Below, one piece after another: positions 37,059-38,580 of a stretch of 38,580 bases of DNA. Positions within the stretch are counted from its first letter, which is position 1. Every line of letters begins with the position of its first letter. The position numbers were made by a program, and so were the translations under genes. Under the pieces are notes generated by a model, which was not told the DNA's origin, searched no databases, and saw only the letters and a list, made by a program, of their open reading frames with translations. The stretch comes from CAZIRF01 sp964541755 (lineage in GTDB: Bacteria > Spirochaetota > Spirochaetia > Treponematales > Breznakiellaceae): positions 1 to 38,580 of the forward strand of contig CAZIRF010000028.1 of assembly GCA_964541755.1 (NCBI GenBank). The letters are read 5' to 3'.

Positions 37059-37129
37059 TTTCCAACCGTGACGACGCCTTGAGCGGCTTGAGAGAACCAC
37101 AGTGCTCAGCCCGCTTGACCGGCATCCGA

Positions 37130-37200
37130 TCCCCGGTTGTGTAATGGTAGCACGGTAGACTCTGGATCTGCTTGTGGGGGTTCGAATCCTCCCTGGGGAA
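37130..37200 (+). tRNA. tRNA-Gln (anticodon CTG)
   Basis: The 71 bases fold into a full cloverleaf: acceptor TCCCCGG/CTGGGGA, D-stem GTGT/GCAC, anticodon stem GTAGA/TCTGC with loop CTCTGGA, T-stem GGGGG/CCTCC with loop TTCGAAT, discriminator A. The anticodon at 37162-37164 is CTG, reading CAG. CCA is not encoded. Confidence 0.92.
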
Positions 37201-37209
37201 TTGCTCATC

Positions 37210-37281
37210 GGCCCCTTCGTCTATCGGTTAGGACATGAGATTCTCAATCTTAAAAGAGGGGTTCGATTCCCCTAGGGGCTA
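37210..37281 (+). tRNA. tRNA-Glu (anticodon CTC)
   Basis: The 72 bases fold into a cloverleaf: acceptor GGCCCCT/AGGGGCT (first pair G-U), D-stem GTCT/GGAC, anticodon stem TGAGA/TCTTA with loop TTCTCAA, T-stem AGGGG/CCCCT with loop TTCGATT, discriminator A. The anticodon at 37243-37245 is CTC, reading GAG. It is 9 bp after tRNA-Gln. CCA is not encoded. An integrase remnant follows 92 bp downstream. Confidence 0.92.
37259..37281 (+). other. Presumed attachment site at the 3' end of tRNA-Glu
   Basis: Tyrosine recombinases often integrate into the T-arm/3' end of tRNA genes, and the broken integrase begins just downstream with its 5' end facing the tRNA. The matching direct repeat would lie at the far end of the element, outside this window, so this is inference only. 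Confidence 0.35.
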
Positions 37282-37290
37282 AAAAAGGCA

Positions 37291-37325
37291 AAATAAATCC
37301 ATGTATAGCATGGATTTATTTTTTT
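37291..37325 (+). terminator. Intrinsic terminator after the tRNA genes
   Basis: AAATAAATCCATG (37291-37303), loop TATAG, CATGGATTTATTT (37309-37321) is a perfect 13-bp stem running directly into a T-run. It lies 9 bp after tRNA-Glu. Confidence 0.8.
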
Positions 37326-37327
37326 AC

Positions 37328-37348
37328 AGCACGAAATGTAGCACGAAA
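37328..37348 (+). repeat. Direct repeat AGCACGAAA, period 12
   Basis: AGCACGAAA occurs at 37328-37336 and 37340-37348, between the tRNA terminator and the integrase remnant. Spacing near one helical turn and position suit integrase arm-type binding sites; this is speculative. Confidence 0.3.
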
Positions 37349-37361
37349 CTCATTCTTTTGA

Positions 37362-37367
37362 TATATT
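37362..37367 (+). promoter_or_regulatory. -10 element of a putative leaderless integrase promoter
   Basis: TATATT ends 6 nt before the ATG at 37374. No Shine-Dalgarno sequence precedes the ATG and no good -35 is seen. Confidence 0.3.
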
Positions 37368-37373
37368 TTCCTT

Positions 37374-38438
37374 ATGCCAAGGCCTGTCAAACCTTACAAA
37401 CATCGAATAGATTACCGCACGAAAATAGTTCATGTTGGATTCGCTGAACTGCCCGGTCGTTATTTCGCGTCTCCTGAGTATGATGTTAAAAAGGCGCTAC
37501 AGTGGGCAAAACGGAACAAAGCACGACTGTTGTCTTCTGCCGATGATAAGCTTCATATAGCAAAACTAGCTCAAGGATTCTATTCGCCAGAAGGTGAGTG
37601 GTATCAAGAGCAGATAAAGAAAGGGCGGCACCTTACACTAGCCAGTCTAGCTATTCGTGATGGGCAGGTTAGAAACTATATCATTCCTCTCTTTGGTGAT
37701 TATCCTGTAGATGCGCTTTCAGGGACACTGATCGATAAGACGCTCTTGGACGCCCAACGGGTTAGCTCTACAAGTACCAAGCCCTTAACTAGGAGTACCC
37801 TTTCAAAAATTCTATACACTATAAAATTGATGTATGATAGATGGGTTTCAGAGGGTATTGTTGCTTCCAATCCTGTCAATTCGATTGTCAAATATTCCAA
37901 GGAACCCGAGAATCCTCGGGGTGTACTTCCAGATAACGTTCTTAATATACTCTTCCCAAAAACACATGGAGAACTCATACGGATTTGGGGATCAACAATG
38001 TGGGCTTGTGCTGGATTGGTGCTCCTTGATACTGGAGCACGGCCCAATGAAATGAGGGCGGCAAAGTGGGGAGAGTACTACCCGGAGGAGCATTTCTGGC
38101 CTATCAGAACTGCAATAGAGGCTGGTACGGTTAACAAAGTGAAGGCTACCAAGACTTCCGCTACCAAGCCGGGATTTTTGAGCAAACAAACAGTCGAGGA
38201 GCTTGCTATATGGCGCTCAGAATCTCGTTTCAATAAGGATTCGGACTGGATATTTACAGCAGATGGAGAAAATCCTGTATGTCATGCGGCGGTAGGACAG
38301 GCATTCAAGCGGGCTCTTAAGTATTTGGGATTGGAGTCAAAAGGATGGACTCCGTATTGGATACGCCTGTAGACTCTCACATTAAACCATCCTGAACTCG
38401 CAAGAAACTTTCACGATCAGCTAAACAATGTTGCATAG
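37374..38438 (+). pseudogene. Truncated tyrosine recombinase (integrase remnant)
   Basis: The frame from ATG 37374 encodes 332 residues and stops at TAG 38370-38372. An N-terminal arm-binding region and a SAM-like core-binding domain (about 80-165) precede the catalytic domain with TGARPNEMRAAKW (catalytic Arg223) and a Lys-bearing hairpin (KATKTSATK). The protein stops right after WTPYWIRL, the place where families continue with RHSF or similar, so the second half of the active site including the His/Trp and nucleophilic Tyr is missing. After the stop the same frame continues for 21 codons (TLTLNHPELARNFHDQLN...) to 38436-38438, resembling an integrase C-terminus, so an internal deletion plus nonsense codon is likely. 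The region is AT-rich, unlike the neighbouring genes, which indicates horizontal origin. Confidence 0.75.
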
Positions 38439-38461
38439 CCTCTAAACAAGAATTTTGAACC

Positions 38462-38557
38462 GCCGACAAATAAAAAAGGCAATGGTATGAAGTTGGAGCT
38501 TCCCATTGCCTTACTACCCCATTGTCAGGAGGTAACTAACGTTACTTCTTTGTCGGC
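38462..38557. repeat. Nested inverted repeats at the right edge
   Basis: GCCGACAAA (38462-38470) is inverted as TTTGTCGGC (38549-38557). Within them AAGGCAATGG (38476-38485) and CCATTGCCTT (38503-38512) form a perfect 10-bp hairpin with a 17-base loop, terminator-like on both strands. GTAAC-TAAC-GTTAC (38532-38545) is a third small palindrome. No gene is visible from 38439 to the end. Confidence 0.45.
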
Positions 38558-38580
38558 TGGATTTGCGGAAAGTTGAGAGC

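Overview
The window looks like the chromosome of a high-GC spirochaete of the Treponema/Spirochaeta group. The grounds are a helix-turn-helix/PTS-EIIA fusion regulator, a Gram-negative envelope gene set (lipoprotein, outer-membrane barrel, Pst system) and the style of the two-permease ABC-2 exporter. This assignment is inference; no rRNA or lineage marker is present. The right end (from about 37,290) is visibly richer in AT and carries a broken integrase beside two tRNA genes, which indicates a chromosome/island junction.

Layout. 1-6.3 kb: a lipoprotein pseudo-hydrolase; a minus-strand operon (methyltransferase, degenerate LytM-like protein, membrane-anchored propeller); cytidine deaminase; the HTH-EIIA regulator. 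The spacers here are edged by a 20-bp inverted repeat family. 6.3-11 kb: periplasmic transglutaminase-like protein, RluA-type pseudouridine synthase, ABC-2 exporter (two permeases and an ATPase). 11-17.6 kb, minus strand: small unknown protein, manC, gpsA, pepF, ndk and a PAS histidine kinase. 17.7-24.5 kb, plus strand: YrdC/YciO-like protein, putative outer-membrane barrel, pstS, pstC, pstA, pstB and a Fic-like gene with an altered catalytic motif, with hairpin arrays before and after pstS. 24.5-27 kb, minus strand: cation/proton antiporter and a GT-B glycosyltransferase. 27.1-30.4 kb, plus strand: a partner-switching cassette (PP2C phosphatase, STAS protein, anti-sigma-type kinase, CBS-PP2C phosphatase). 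30.4-35 kb, minus strand: a five-gene signalling operon (small permease, PstB-like ATPase, PhoU, PhoB-type regulator, PhoR-type kinase) in which every junction is a 4-nt overlap. 35-38.6 kb: flavodoxin-like protein, apt, J-domain protein, tRNA-Gln, tRNA-Glu and a truncated tyrosine recombinase.

How the parts fit. The likely centre is phosphate physiology. A complete pstSCAB transporter lies 6 kb from phoU-phoB-phoR. The phoU operon starts with a second, reduced Pst-like ABC pair that has no binding protein and whose ATPase lacks the Q-loop glutamine and H-loop histidine. I infer that this pair serves in sensing rather than transport; it is the best candidate here for an undescribed system. 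A second recurring feature is that many transcription-unit-leading genes have a -10 hexamer ending 6-8 nt before the start codon and no Shine-Dalgarno sequence, which suggests leaderless mRNAs. A third is that several enzyme-family proteins have lost catalytic residues (lipoprotein hydrolase, LytM-like protein, Fic-like protein, PstB-like ATPase, integrase).
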